Source: Bedellia somnulentella | Lineage: Eukaryota > Arthropoda > Insecta > Lepidoptera > Bedelliidae | Assembly: GCA_963576735.1 (NCBI GenBank) | Contig: OY755181.1 | Location: 1,798,001-1,862,000, forward strand | DNA: 64,000 bases | Direction of reading: 5' to 3' | Shown here: piece after piece, positions 23,001 to 29,514 of the stretch | Layout: every line of letters starts with the position of its first letter | Position numbering within the stretch: position 1 is the first letter of the stretch | Position numbers and translations under genes: made by a program | Notes under the pieces: generated by a model | The model's database searches: none | Seen by the model: only the letters and a program-made list of their open reading frames with translations | What the model was told of the DNA's origin: nothing

Positions 23001-26000
23001 GACAGAAAAATTGAATAAATTATAATTTATATAATTGAATAAATTATAATTTATATTTATAATTATATATATTAGATTAGAATCAAAACCCTTTTGCAAA
23101 AACCTAACATATACTCTAGGAGAAGCGTTGATGAGAGGCTAGTAATTATGTCATAGGGTTGCCATCTTCAATATTGAAACCCAGGATCGTCAGAAAATCA
23201 AATGAGTTTGTCTGTAAAATATTTTAACTGAAAATGATTTGCATGTACCTTTGAATTATTGGAAGACCAGTGCGGGAAATATTGTAAATATTGTACAATC
23301 ACTAAAAAAACTCCAATACCCTAACTTGCCTCTTACGACACTCGCATAAAGAAATAGGTTGGTGCTATTCTTAGCCGACACTTATATAAATGAAATAGAG
23401 AAGAATGAGATTACTTTTTTTTTCAAGAATTCTGAAACCATATTTTTTATCAAATGTACATATTTTGTTAGTATGTTAGATAATATTTCCCTTTAATAGC
23501 CACCGCTTGCCATAGAATAATAATTATAAAAGTTTCTTAGACCTAGTTTATTTTTACTAAGCCATTGTATATTATTGTGGCCTAAAGTTGAAACATAAGT
23601 TTGGTATATCAAATAAAGATTTTTTAAATGTACATACACACACTCACGACATTAGTTGAAATTGGAGTAGGCAGAAACTATTAAGCGCCACTTTGAACGA
23701 TTCTGGCAAACATCTCACGCTTGTATATGAATATATGAAAGGTGGGTATATTTCTTTAGTGTTACATATCATAAGTGAACAAGGTTAACGTATAGGTTTA
23801 ATTATTAAAATTTTCAGTACATCATTATTTTAACGGTGTTGACTTATCGCGCTGATGAGAACGTGCGTCAATGTTAAGGTTGCCATTTGTCTTGTTTTCC
23901 CAAAATAGATTTTAGTATCTTTGTGAGTTTGAAGAGTATTGGGCAGTATTTTTAATATTCGTTCCTCCCAGGTATGCTTGAAAAAGACATGATGTTTGTA
24001 CGAACATAATAATTTCGCCTTAAAACTAAAATTTTCTCGTATTTCCTTCTTGAAGTCTTGGGTTTCAAAAGCCGAGATGGCAACCCTAGGTGATAATACC
24101 TAAATCTCTCAGTTACTAAAAACTTGATAAAATTTGATTTTTTTGTGTGAAGAATATATGAAGATATAAAAACTACTTAGTAAGGAAAAAACTATCATGG
24201 TATTCAAGATATTTTTGCTCAACTGTTTACTAGATAAATTTACATAGGAAGTGAGTATGGAATGACCGAGTACGCAATGGTATGATGCTTGAACGATGTC
24301 GTTAAAAAGATATTTAGAAAGTAGCAGAACAGATTAGTTGAGCCAGTTTAAATGGTATTAATGAGAATTTATGAAGACTAGAAAGAAATTTCAAAGAGTG
24401 GCAGTTAATAGACCGTTTGTGAGAAGATGAGTTGATGTATGCATAGAATATCTAACACCCCTTTATTCACTATCGGAGAGCTAGAGGAGATACTAGTGAA
24501 TGGACAGCAGCATTAAACTAAGTACTATAACATTTAACTGCGATCGCCAACCCACATGCCAAGGGTAGTGATTATGGCAACAATCCTCCTAATTACTGAA
24601 TCACCGGACCCCAGTGTCCAGCGGCCCCAATATTCTGGTCATCAATGGTGGGATATGGAGTGGCAAGAATCCCCGTCGGTGATCCGGCTGCCACAAACGA
24701 GAACATTAGCAAAATCTGACAACAATAAAACGTATACACTATGGACTAATGAGAAGCTCGTAGTACAGGAGAAAGTGATGGGAAAGTTCCGATAGGACAT
24801 GATAGGTTTATCGGAAGTCCGAAGTGTGGAAGAAAACACGATAATAGAATAGAATAACTCTTTATTGTACATCAAACACAAATTTACATTAGAAATTATC
24901 ATATAGTTTACAATGAGGTACAATCGGCTAATAATGCTAAAGTCTGGCAACTTGTTGAATTTGCGTGAGAGTGACGAGAAGTCTCAGGTATAGATTGTGT
25001 CAAGGTTGTAATTAGTTTTATCGTCCACAAATCTCTTGTAAATAGTGTATAAAGACTAGGATTGTGTCAGAATTCACCAAAGGTATTCGCTAAAGATACA
25101 GGTTTTGCACCGACTTCAAGACACTCCGACGATGATATAGAGAATGTGTCACGATATATTGGGATATATTCTAATTATTGTAGTTGCTGTGTAGTGTCGG
25201 CTTAGAATAGCACTACCCCATTTCTTCCGGTGGGTGTACGTAAGAGGCAACTAACGGTATTTCGGCTTTTAAGGGATATTTGGGCGATGCGGTTGGAGAC
25301 CCATCACCAACAACCTTTATTTTACCATCTTTTCGCCACTCGTCTTTCCAAAAGTGGCTCCTTCCTTCCTTAGCTCTGGCTACCCCTTCTAGGAATTTAT
25401 AGCCGTGAGTATATGTATGTATGTATTGTAGTTATTTCCAAATAAGCTCGGGATCCGTCCAAGCCTCACTTCACTATTGTTATGGGGGACACTATTGCGA
25501 TGTTCGGCAAAAGAGATAGCGATGCGTTGAGATTATAGAACTTCGGATATGGAAGACGTAATGTCTGTGGCCGTATACTGGCCAGTTTTATGGATAAGAG
25601 GAGCTTCCATAGATTGAATTCCTTCTTCAAAAACAACAGCAGTGAAATTTAACATTGAGGATTCCGCATGGTGTTACGAAAAAATAGATTTCATTATGTC
25701 GACCAAAAACATATCATATTATCAATGATGTCTCTGTGATCAGTGCCGTTAAGACCGCAAGCAATTACCACATGGTTAGAGGCACAATACACATTAAATG
25801 TGAATACCAACGACGAGGGCTGACAAATTGCACGCTCCCTTGGACACAACTCAAAATCTTGACCCCTTTCGAATGTCTTAGTGTATGCGTAGATGTAGGA
25901 TGATTCAGTAGCAAAGTTGTGGAAGCTGTCCAGCAGATTGGGCCTTAGGTTGCACACTTCTACGCAAAGATGCTACTTAACTGGCGAAAGACCCCAGAAC

Positions 26001-29000
26001 AAAATAAGACTGCAACTGCACAGAAGATATCCTGGACATCAACCTTTACGATATTACCAAACCCTCCGGTTAGGTGGAGCTGTGAATCAATCTCGGATGG
26101 GTAGCGTTCGTGCTTATAACAAAGGATTTGCAGTAGTGCGCGTTGCCAGTCATAATTTACGGTACAGTGACGTGGCCTCTCACAATCGACTTTATTAGAA
26201 AGCTTGGAGTCTAACATAGAGCGATGGAGAGGGCTATATTGGGAGATTCACTACGCGATCGAATCCAAAACGAGAATACCCGTGGCTTAGAGGAACCTGG
26301 GTATCTGTCACAGCTCGAAGAGTCGCGAAACAAGAATGAAAATTAGTGGGAAACTTTGCACACAGAACCTTCAGCCGTTGGGAATCGGAGGTTCTGGAAT
26401 GGTGCCCATCTACCGGTCGACGCAGTGTGAGTAGGCCTCCGATAAAGTTGACAAACGACTTAATAAAGGTCTCGGGAAGCGGTTGAATGTGGGCAGCGCA
26501 GGATCGTCGTTGTGGAAGTCTTAAAGAGAAGCCTGTATCCAACAGTGGATATCAAATGACTGAATGATGATGATCGTGAATGATATGATTGACAAGGATA
26601 CAATCGTTACAGTATTTTGAGATTTTTATGATTGTGAGAAGAGCGAGAGACGTTTGCCAGGATCGTAGAACCTCGTATAGTTGGGTAAGTTGGTATTGTG
26701 TGGCGCAGGGAGAGCTACAGCCTGCAGGCGTCGACGCTGGAGTCCCCGAGCGGGTCGTGGCGCGCGCGGCTGGCGTCCCCCGACCCGGCCTCGCGCCGCG
26801 ACGCCACACCAACGCGCAGCCCCGACGGTAACACACACACACATTTATAAGGACATATTATACACATCAAGTTAGCCCCAAACTAAGTAGAACTAGTATT
26901 ATGGGATACCAACTCAACGATTTATTTAATATTATATAATACACATATAAATAACATCCAAGACACACTCAAGAGACTACAAGAAGAAACACTCATTTTT
27001 GCTTATCACATAAATGTTGCTCTCAGCGGGGATCGAACCCCGCAACCTCCGGACCGAGAAGATAGTCACCTATCCACATAGATGTATATAGTGGATAGGT
27101 GACTAGCTAAACTATGTAATAGGCGGGACAATTCACACACACTAGAGGTCTATTCTTCACATCGAGAACGATAACAGGCACACGTCGTTTCTGTCTCGCT
27201 CACACGAAACGAATAATCAGATTTTGGCATTTTTGTTATAAGAGTATACGTGGTGATTTTCGACGAATCCAACGATAACTCCGTAGTTTTCGTTGGATTC
27301 ATCGACTAGTGAGCGGCAAAATTTATATTATCCTACCCTTCAGTTTTAAACATTGTTTGACCTTCGAAGCAGAGAGAGAGTGACACGAATATATTTTGCA
27401 AGCAGTTAGAAAAGATAGGAATGATTTTATTGTTGTCGATGTGAAGAGTTGACCGCCTGCAAGTAAGGGCCATAGATCTATAATAGTTATATAGATCGGC
27501 AATAACTTACAAATGTCATCGCCATAGTATAAAAGAAAAATACGAGTAAGCTGGACCATTCACGGACACCAAAAGGCGTATAATAGTTTGGCGTCAAAGA
27601 GGAATGAAAAGTTTTGTCTTATTTGTAAATTCAAGTTCGTAATTTATTACTCTTTAAAGTCATTTTGGTTGTTGTTTGTAAGATTTAAATGCTATTCGAC
27701 TTTATATTTGCTGTTTAATGTAATCGAAATGTGTGCATTAATTTCTGTTAAATTACATGACTATTTTGCTCTGGACAATCAACCACATCTATACTTGCGG
27801 CAATAAATTCCAAAACGAATTAGCCAGAGGCTTGCTTTTAGCCAAAAAATGGCTAGGCATTATGCCTCATCCATATTGGAAGTTCATTTTGTTGTTTTAT
27901 ACAAATAATATTAATGAGCAACAATAATAATTTACCTATTCTCAATCTAAACATAAATTTTAAGAATAAATAAAAGAGTGTGTATTTGTGCAAGCTCGTG
28001 TTACGGAGAGATATTGCTCACATTTGAATTTAAAGTCAATAGAATGCTAAAATTTTAAAGAAGTATTCTTAGATACCTATTTTATTTAGCTTCTTAAGGT
28101 TTTTGTTCTCCTCCTCTCCCTTTATATCCTACGCTTTAGACCACCTTTATATCCTAGGCTGAGACCCTGCTTTTATTATTGAATCTTTAGTGCGTATGTA
28201 ACAGCTATTTAGTTATTTCACAAAAAACAATAATAAGAAAGAAAGAAAGAAAGAAAGAAAGAAAAACATTTATTCATTGCTAAGCTTGAGTAAACAATAC
28301 ATGAAACATAACAACAAAATAATATTAAGGTTGGTTTTACAACAAAAGAAAAAAAAATAATAATAATAATATATAAGTTAACAAAAAAAAATAAAAAAAA
28401 AATAATCTCAAAATAAAACATGAGTTATAAAATAAGAAAAAAGCAAACATAAATAAAAACGAACCAAAATATATGTTATCTGAAGATCATGACACATAAG
28501 TAACTTTGGCACAATAATCTGATTCTTTTGGTATTTACTGTCGCTTCGCGTCAGTTATAAAATAATGGCATTTTTTCCAATCTCTCTCTCTCTCTCAACT
28601 CTTGGACCCAAATAAATTAGTTTAATTATTAGGGTAATTTTTATAATTGCCTCATGTTAGCTTTAAATAGCACTAACCTTATTTTTCCGCGGGTGTAGTA
28701 CGAGGGGACTAAAGGTATTAGGGATTTAAGTTATTTTTGGGCGATGAGGATGGAGACCCATCACCATCAACTACCGTAAATTTTATTTTACAATGTATCG
28801 AACGGGTACCGAAAATAGCTAAGAAATTTTAAATTTTGAGGCTCTAAGCAACCTTTCTGGGGATCTATAGCCGAGAGTGTATTTATGTATGTTTTATTTG
28901 CCTGTGATTGATTTAGTTTTTTACTATAAGATGAGATGTAAATGATGATGATAGGTAGCCTACAAGGATTTGAAATAACCAACACTTACTCAAATTTTCT

Positions 29001-29258
29001 CGCTTAATATAGCTGAAGGGGTAGCAGAAGTACAAATACTTAGTTTTCAGAGATAACATTTTCTATTTCTTAAAAAAGACACCCATATGTTTTGGAACCC
29101 CACTATAAAGACCTAATCATTTTATTTGTTCAATTCTAGGCTCTATAAGCTATGAATCCGGGACTTCCTCAGCGGAAAGAACAGCACTTTTAGGAGCAGC
29201 CAGCCAGCGCTCCCTCTTACTTAGCGGAGAACTTAGAGATGAAGACACATTACTCTAA
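276..29258 (+). CDS. unc80: UNC80-like channel-complex subunit, C-terminal part (22 exons)
   Basis: UNC80 is a very large HEAT-repeat-like scaffold that, with UNC79, supports and localises the NALCN sodium-leak channel in neurons. Twenty-two exons were assembled by eye from GT/AG borders: 276-416, 876-1069, 1416-1561, 2408-2602, 3039-3234, 3902-4120, 4778-4923, 5694-5871, 6713-6862, 8640-8843, 9094-9210, 10002-10133, 13751-13874, 15882-16094, 17044-17228, 18090-18255, 19005-19169, 21446-21547, 21622-21782, 21942-22057, 26709-26827, 29140-29258. All phases agree and give about 1,162 residues ending at TAA 29256-29258. The first 16 exons encode helix-rich conserved sequence; the last six are Ser/Arg-rich and probably disordered. 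Vertebrate UNC80 has about 3,250 residues, so roughly the last third is here. The family name comes from recognition, not a search; UNC79 is the less likely alternative. The introns carry many mobile elements and partial exon copies. Confidence 0.85.
876..1069 (+). CDS. unc80: unc80 exon 2
   Basis: Acceptor ctcag, donor gtaatt, ends in phase 0. Encodes IHNPASYVRDYYFFKRTQYP, followed by a Glu/Gln-rich helix. Confidence 0.87.
1078..1145 (+). repeat. tail of tRNA-associated repeat (family E)
   Basis: The segment with CCTCATGTGGG and TATTATTACTAATA recurs near 5010-5060 and 45308-45345. In those places it lies beside tRNA-like heads. Here only the tail is present. Confidence 0.5.
1416..1561 (+). 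CDS. unc80: unc80 exon 3
   Basis: Acceptor atcag, donor gtacgt. Ends with 2 nt that join to exon 4 as ATG. Encodes VVQRVVFLHDELMKLPSF. Confidence 0.87.
2203..2256 (+). repeat. SINE-B 3' fragment
   Basis: Only the 3' module of the window's commonest repeat is present: CTCTGGCTACCCCTTCTAGG, then TTTATAGCCGTG and a TATG-type tail. Confidence 0.75.
2408..2602 (+). CDS. unc80: unc80 exon 4
   Basis: Acceptor ttcacag, donor gtaagt, phase 1 in and phase 2 out. Encodes WVRLIARMFEAMAGNFTSSR. Confidence 0.88.
2671..2728 (+). repeat. SINE-B 3' fragment
   Basis: A second isolated 3' module of the SINE-B family with a short tail, in the intron after exon 4. Confidence 0.7.
3039..3234 (+). CDS. unc80: unc80 exon 5
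   Basis: Acceptor tttttcag, donor gtatga, ends in phase 0. Encodes YLLIMPTLLQIYSNYQTNK and FILQMFGSVSAILDTD, one of the most recognisable UNC80-like stretches. Confidence 0.88.
3256..3500 (-). mobile_element. SINE-B, near full length
   Basis: Full SINE-B structure on the minus strand. The 5' end reads GTGTAGTGTCGGCTTAGAAT, the middle carries GCGGTTGGAGACCC, and the 3' end has the CCCCTTCTAGGG hairpin module and an alternating pyrimidine/purine tail. It lies directly after exon 5's donor. Confidence 0.8.
3902..4120 (+). CDS. unc80: unc80 exon 6
   Basis: Acceptor ttcccag, donor gtaagt, phase 0 on both sides (73 codons). Encodes CLFNLLLSLETPSPDPLHIA and VNVLDCISLCVMVVSYSAES. Confidence 0.88.
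4176..4432 (-). mobile_element. SINE-B, full length
   Basis: Complete minus-strand copy with a (CATA)n tail at 4176-4200 and the 5' end near 4432 in intron 6. Confidence 0.82.
4778..4923 (+). CDS. unc80: unc80 exon 7
   Basis: Acceptor gtttcag, donor gtaagt. Ends AA; the lysine codon is completed by exon 8. Encodes IILEAILPCYVKQIQLPTYN. Confidence 0.87.
4985..5245 (+). mobile_element. tRNA-like SINE with inverted flanks (family E)
   Basis: A tRNA-like head at about 5137-5213 has an A-box-like TAGCTCAATTGG, a B-box GGTTCGGTCCC and acceptor arms pairing at 6 of 7 positions. The anticodon arm does not form a clean 5-bp stem, so a working tRNA gene is unlikely. The head is bracketed by inverted A/T-rich arms (about 5050-5090 and 5214-5245) built from the same AATAAATAAAGGA sequence in opposite orientation. 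It lies in the intron after exon 7. Confidence 0.6.
5694..5871 (+). CDS. unc80: unc80 exon 8
   Basis: Acceptor gtccag, donor gtaact. One nt completes the split Lys codon; ends in phase 0. GC-rich against its flanks. Encodes AFMDILDDESHSRFVSDHAR and PPTMDYMCTEDSE. Confidence 0.85.
5925..6182 (+). mobile_element. Helitron-like non-autonomous element
   Basis: Begins around ACTAATATTATAAATGTG-type sequence and ends GTCAGCTAGT. It contains a CATCCCGGAACG motif shared with the copy at 40884. The CTAG end and lack of target duplication fit a Lep1-type Helitron. No coding capacity is seen. Confidence 0.55.
6381..6611 (+). mobile_element. SINE-B, full length
   Basis: Plus-strand copy from GTGTCGTGTCGGCTTAGAAT to a (TATG)n tail, 100 bp upstream of exon 9. 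Confidence 0.8.
6713..6862 (+). CDS. unc80: unc80 exon 9
   Basis: Acceptor ccttcag, donor gtgagt, phase 0 on both sides (50 codons). Encodes MVRAEYRRPRDVLLSLVGEF. The initial Met is internal to the protein. Confidence 0.88.
7176..7455 (+). mobile_element. RTE-type LINE 3' fragment
   Basis: Decayed end of an RTE-like reverse transcriptase ORF. The reading is equivalent to the better copy at 7628-8020 (HIER-MD-SKL-KEIYRAN, then a Gly-Arg-Pro-type stretch) but with stops. It is followed by a 3' module CTCTGCCTACC...AGCCTGAG and a TATG tail. Confidence 0.65.
7498..7575 (+). pseudogene. partial copy of unc80 exon 10
   Basis: About 59 bp match the first 59 bp of the exon at 8640, with three visible substitutions, then diverge after GAGTCCAT. 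The acceptor context is TTGAAG instead of TTGCAG. The copy soon meets TGA and lacks the exon's 3' half and donor. Confidence 0.85.
7628..8020 (-). mobile_element. RTE-type LINE 3' end
   Basis: Minus-strand frame 7658-7903 encodes KLVKEIYRANVEGNVSRG, GRPRRTHLDQIENVLKKAG and DRTKWRSIVSAY, the C-terminal tail typical of RTE-clade endonuclease/reverse transcriptases. A (TATG)n tail follows at lower coordinates. It is 5' truncated and forms an inverted pair with 7176-7455. Confidence 0.72.
8024..8069 (+). repeat. (AC)23 microsatellite
   Basis: Uninterrupted dinucleotide run next to the truncated 5' side of the RTE fragment. Confidence 0.97.
8640..8843 (+). CDS. unc80: unc80 exon 10
   Basis: Acceptor gtattgcag, donor gtaagt, phase 0 on both sides (68 codons). 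Encodes RLADIAHSLLKVSPYDPESM and PSLIMILRRLDKVFLKIA. A partial copy of its 5' half lies 1.1 kb upstream. Confidence 0.88.
9094..9210 (+). CDS. unc80: unc80 exon 11
   Basis: Acceptor tttgcag, donor gtatgt, phase 0 (39 codons). Encodes DWDSASVLLKGVYETMVRCP. Confidence 0.88.
10002..10133 (+). CDS. unc80: unc80 exon 12 (founder of the 69-bp array)
   Basis: Acceptor ttccag; first donor GGG|GTACGT after codon 44. It encodes SLIVMEGCDGAVSSASAA, a Pro4 stretch and VYCSTVVRLVALQIINTG, and joins in phase 0 to DSYSLEQ of exon 13. Its last 54 nt, with 15 nt of intron, are repeated 33 more times directly downstream. The end at 10133 is chosen because it gives the family-like protein; any of the later donors would also keep frame. 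Confidence 0.82.
10080..12425 (+). repeat. 34-copy 69-bp exon/intron-boundary minisatellite
   Basis: Thirty-four contiguous units of exactly 69 bp. Each holds 54 bp of exon (18 codons, VYCSTVVRLVALQIINTG) and 15 bp of intron start (GTACGTATAACTATA, or GTATGTACAACTATA in 12 units). The first unit alone has CCGTCGTGCG where all others have CCGTGGTGCG. The last alone ends GTACGTATTGCTATAGG and runs into unique intron. These flanks mark the ancestral exon and intron. The units are about 58-60% GC in AT-rich surroundings. The length is a multiple of three with no stop, so plus-strand frames and a minus-strand frame stay open throughout. Confidence 0.97.
12680..12828 (-). mobile_element. SINE-B, degraded 5' half
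   Basis: Minus-strand remnant with CGCATCGCCCAAAAATCA and a diverged 5' end near 12825. The 3' module is unclear. Confidence 0.6.
12850..13476. mobile_element. hAT-type MITE, 627 bp, 8-bp target duplication
   Basis: Ends CAGAGTTGGGC and GCCCAACACTG are inverted repeats of the hAT type. Both sides carry the same 8 bp, GTAGTAGC (12842-12849 and 13477-13484). The interior is almost wholly AATTAC/GTAATT permutations with no ORF, so the element is non-autonomous. It lies in the intron between exons 12 and 13, 424 bp after the minisatellite. Confidence 0.9.
13751..13874 (+). CDS. unc80: unc80 exon 13
   Basis: Acceptor gcttacag, donor gtattt, phase 0 in and 1 out. Encodes DSYSLEQMCGGSAVFQSPEK and MPLCLRVGSGRK. 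Confidence 0.88.
14553..14700 (-). repeat. LINE-like 3' end (family G)
   Basis: Contains ACTCTTTATTGCACATCAAA beside an ATAGAATAGGATAG-type tail. The same block recurs at 24841-24960. This is the kind of sequence found at the 3' ends of non-LTR elements; exact family not recognised. Confidence 0.45.
15219..15881 (+). pseudogene. two decayed tandem copies of unc80 exon 14 with its acceptor intron
   Basis: Intron-end sequence TAGCGTGACTTGG and GATGCATATTA precedes two degenerate exon starts, at 15539-15615 and 15679-15765, and then the real exon at 15882. Each copy keeps a CAG acceptor and the start of the ACGTGGTCCC... sequence but carries indels and stops. The first copy's upstream intron is split by a SINE-B insertion (15263-15502). 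Confidence 0.8.
15263..15502 (-). mobile_element. SINE-B, full length
   Basis: Complete minus-strand copy inserted in the duplicated intron segment ahead of the first exon-14 copy, so it postdates that duplication or the intron's origin. Confidence 0.8.
15882..16094 (+). CDS. unc80: unc80 exon 14
   Basis: Acceptor atcgtcag, donor gtaaat; 2 nt in, 1 nt out. Encodes SDISYMVSVVVSALSPP, an Ala/Pro-rich stretch, then AADNRNNSLTFTGSRDTRNT. GC-rich. Confidence 0.87.
16601..16843 (+). mobile_element. SINE-B, full length (good reference copy)
   Basis: Complete plus-strand copy, GTGTCGGCTTAGAATAGCAC to (TATG)n. The middle holds GCGGTTGGAGACCC, a possible degenerate pol III B box. No convincing A box is seen. 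Confidence 0.82.
17044..17228 (+). CDS. unc80: unc80 exon 15
   Basis: Acceptor acccacag, donor gtagga, 2 nt in, phase 0 out. Encodes ALKVLCACFTHELCSEWGRI and YRTPLYILLLPFIVHK. Confidence 0.88.
17264..17324 (+). repeat. SINE-B 3' fragment
   Basis: 3' module plus TATG tail only, 36 bp after exon 15. Confidence 0.7.
17511..17577 (+). pseudogene. copy of the 3' end of unc80 exon 15
   Basis: About 60 bp match the exon's end (GAATACGTGGTCACGTACCG onward, with few substitutions). The donor is destroyed: AAG|GAAGG instead of AAG|GTAGG. It lies 283 bp downstream of the real exon end. Confidence 0.85.
17858..17915 (+). pseudogene. copy of the 5' part of unc80 exon 16, cut by SINE-B
   Basis: Preceded by an intact CCCAG acceptor, it matches the first ~58 bp of the exon at 18090 (CCCATCGGCGACAACGAG). 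At 17916 it passes straight into a minus-strand SINE-B fragment. It lies 232 bp upstream of the true exon. Confidence 0.87.
17916..18014 (-). mobile_element. SINE-B 5' half
   Basis: Minus-strand fragment from the GCCCAAAAATCCCTT region to the 5' end near 18014. It truncates the exon-16 copy. Confidence 0.75.
18090..18255 (+). CDS. unc80: unc80 exon 16
   Basis: Acceptor ttggcgcag, donor gtacgt, phase 0 in, 1 out. Encodes QPPIGDNERHLQFVVRERVR and LLAGLARDLRGMREARDCSR. Very GC-rich. Confidence 0.86.
18440..18715 (+). pseudogene. decayed copies of the 3' end of unc80 exon 16
   Basis: Two degenerate matches to the exon's last ~60 bp: about 18440-18475 (GGCCAGGGATTGCAGTAGAT) and about 18655-18715 (GCCTTGCTCGCCTGCCTGTC onward). 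Both are much more diverged than the other exon copies. Confidence 0.55.
19005..19169 (+). CDS. unc80: unc80 exon 17
   Basis: Acceptor tccccag, donor gtaaaa; 2 nt in, 1 nt out. Encodes SGRLSEVFSRATADKHQHRP and RTPDHHNTLAAQRG. Probably the start of the disordered C-terminal region. Confidence 0.86.
19218..19772 (+). pseudogene. four copies of the 3' end of unc80 exon 17
   Basis: Copies of the exon's last ~38 bp (CACAACACATTGGCCGCGCA and variants) at about 19218-19258, 19282-19318, 19468-19508 and 19733-19772. The third and fourth keep GAGAG|GTGAC or GATAG|GTGAC donor-like junctions; the first two have lost the GT. A SINE-B copy lies between the third and fourth. Confidence 0.8.
19511..19710 (-). 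mobile_element. SINE-B, slightly degraded
   Basis: Minus-strand copy with a shortened 3' module, inside the cluster of exon-17 end copies. Confidence 0.72.
20549..20658 (-). repeat. SINE-B 3' half
   Basis: Minus-strand 3' module and adjoining body, in the 2.3-kb intron after exon 17. The rest of 19773-21445 shows nothing recognisable. Confidence 0.7.
21446..21547 (+). CDS. unc80: unc80 exon 18
   Basis: Acceptor atttcag, donor gtaacg; 2 nt in, 1 nt out. Encodes NPATKLRFGSSVEFKLTSG. Confidence 0.83.
21622..21782 (+). CDS. unc80: unc80 exon 19
   Basis: Acceptor tttttttag, donor gtaagt. Only 74 bp after exon 18. Encodes a Ser/Pro-rich stretch and the basic KRTFKFRRSRKSKSE. Confidence 0.85.
21942..22057 (+). 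CDS. unc80: unc80 exon 20
   Basis: Acceptor tccccag, donor gtaaac; phase 0 in, 2 nt out (AG, completed as AGG). Encodes SWDSESQISQTSSTSGY. Confidence 0.84.
23298..23382 (-). repeat. SINE-B 5' fragment
   Basis: Minus-strand piece with CCCTAACTTGCCTCTTACGA and a GCCGACACTT end. Confidence 0.65.
23636..23705 (-). repeat. RTE LINE tail fragment
   Basis: Matches the terminal 70 bp of the 7628 element (ACTCACG...GGAGTAGGCAGA..CGCCACTTTG). Confidence 0.6.
24841..24960 (-). repeat. family-G LINE-like 3' end
   Basis: Second copy of the block at 14553: ATAGAATAGAATAACTCTTT, then ATTGTACATCAAA. Confidence 0.45.
25185..25425 (+). mobile_element. SINE-B, full length
   Basis: Complete plus-strand copy, GCTGTGTAGTGTCGGCTTAG to (TATG)n. 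Confidence 0.82.
25490..26575 (+). pseudogene. RTE-type LINE remnant, internally deleted
   Basis: Decayed endonuclease-domain sequence (about 25490-25870: near NFGYGRRN, LNSFFKN and DFIMSTKKHIISM-type readings in shifting frames) is followed directly by the extreme C-terminal reading (about 26270-26545: LE-W-PSTGRRSV, then a W-RAAQDRR-like stretch) and a GATGATGAT tail. The reverse transcriptase core is missing. Many stops and frameshifts. Confidence 0.62.
26709..26827 (+). CDS. unc80: unc80 exon 21
   Basis: Acceptor tggcgcag, donor gtaaca; 1 nt in, 1 nt out. Encodes ESYSLQASTLESPSGSWRAR and SPDPASRRDATPTRSPD. About 75% GC. Confidence 0.83.
26835..27125 (-). mobile_element. tRNA-headed lepidopteran SINE
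   Basis: Minus-strand element. The head has a B box GGTTCGATCCCC near 27025; the body ends with an ACTTAGTTTGGGGCTAACTT-type tail common in lepidopteran SINEs. The head contains a long hairpin at 27064-27104 where the tRNA anticodon region would be. Confidence 0.6.
27792..27890 (-). repeat. SINE-B 3' fragment, degraded
   Basis: Minus-strand remnant of the 3' module (GGCAATAAATTCC..TTAGCCAGAG). Confidence 0.5.
28239..28290 (+). repeat. (GAAA)n plus conserved ACATTTATTCATTGC
   Basis: A tetranucleotide run is joined to ACATTTATTCATTGCTAAGC. The same junction occurs in reverse at about 47915-47955, so it probably marks a retroelement end. Confidence 0.55.
28655..28893 (+). mobile_element. SINE-B, diverged
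   Basis: All segments of the family are recognisable in order, but with many substitutions. An older copy in the last intron. Confidence 0.65.
29140..29258 (+). CDS. unc80: unc80 last coding exon (22)
   Basis: Acceptor attctag; 2 nt complete the split Gly codon. Encodes AASQRSLLLSGELRDEDTLL and stops with TAA at 29256. The acidic dileucine end is a plausible true C-terminus. Confidence 0.87.
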
Positions 29259-29339
29259 ATATTATAGCCAAATACTCACTGTTTTAATAGTTCTAGTCAA
29301 ATTGTGATAGAAAATGTGCACGTTGTAGAATCTAGTGAA

Positions 29340-29345
29340 AATAAA
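29340..29345 (+). promoter_or_regulatory. candidate unc80 polyadenylation signal
   Basis: AATAAA 82 bp after the stop codon, followed by a TGTTGTGATGTTTTGGTTTT GU-rich stretch. Confidence 0.5.
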
Positions 29346-29514
29346 TTATATAGTGTTGTGATGTTTTGGTTTTATTTTTATCTGACTTGTGCTTTCCCTA
29401 ACCCTTAAAAATCAGTTTCTTTGGAGATAAAAAATACAAATGACCTCTTAAGTGAGCATATCAGATTGGTCGCCGTAATATCATTAAAGATTTTAATTTT
29501 TAATTACCGTAATC

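Larger units (their letters stand above)
22058..26708 (+). other. 4.65-kb intron between exons 20 and 21
   Basis: Holds a SINE-B 5' fragment, an RTE tail, a family-G repeat, a full SINE-B and an internally deleted RTE LINE, listed separately. The remaining AT-rich sequence (22058-23290, 23710-24840, 24960-25184) shows no gene or clear repeat. Confidence 0.7.

Noticed and set aside
24556..24795. 79-codon plus-strand frame in the unc80 intron
   Set aside because: No recognisable domain; probably leader or body sequence of a decayed retroelement, but not identified well enough to name.
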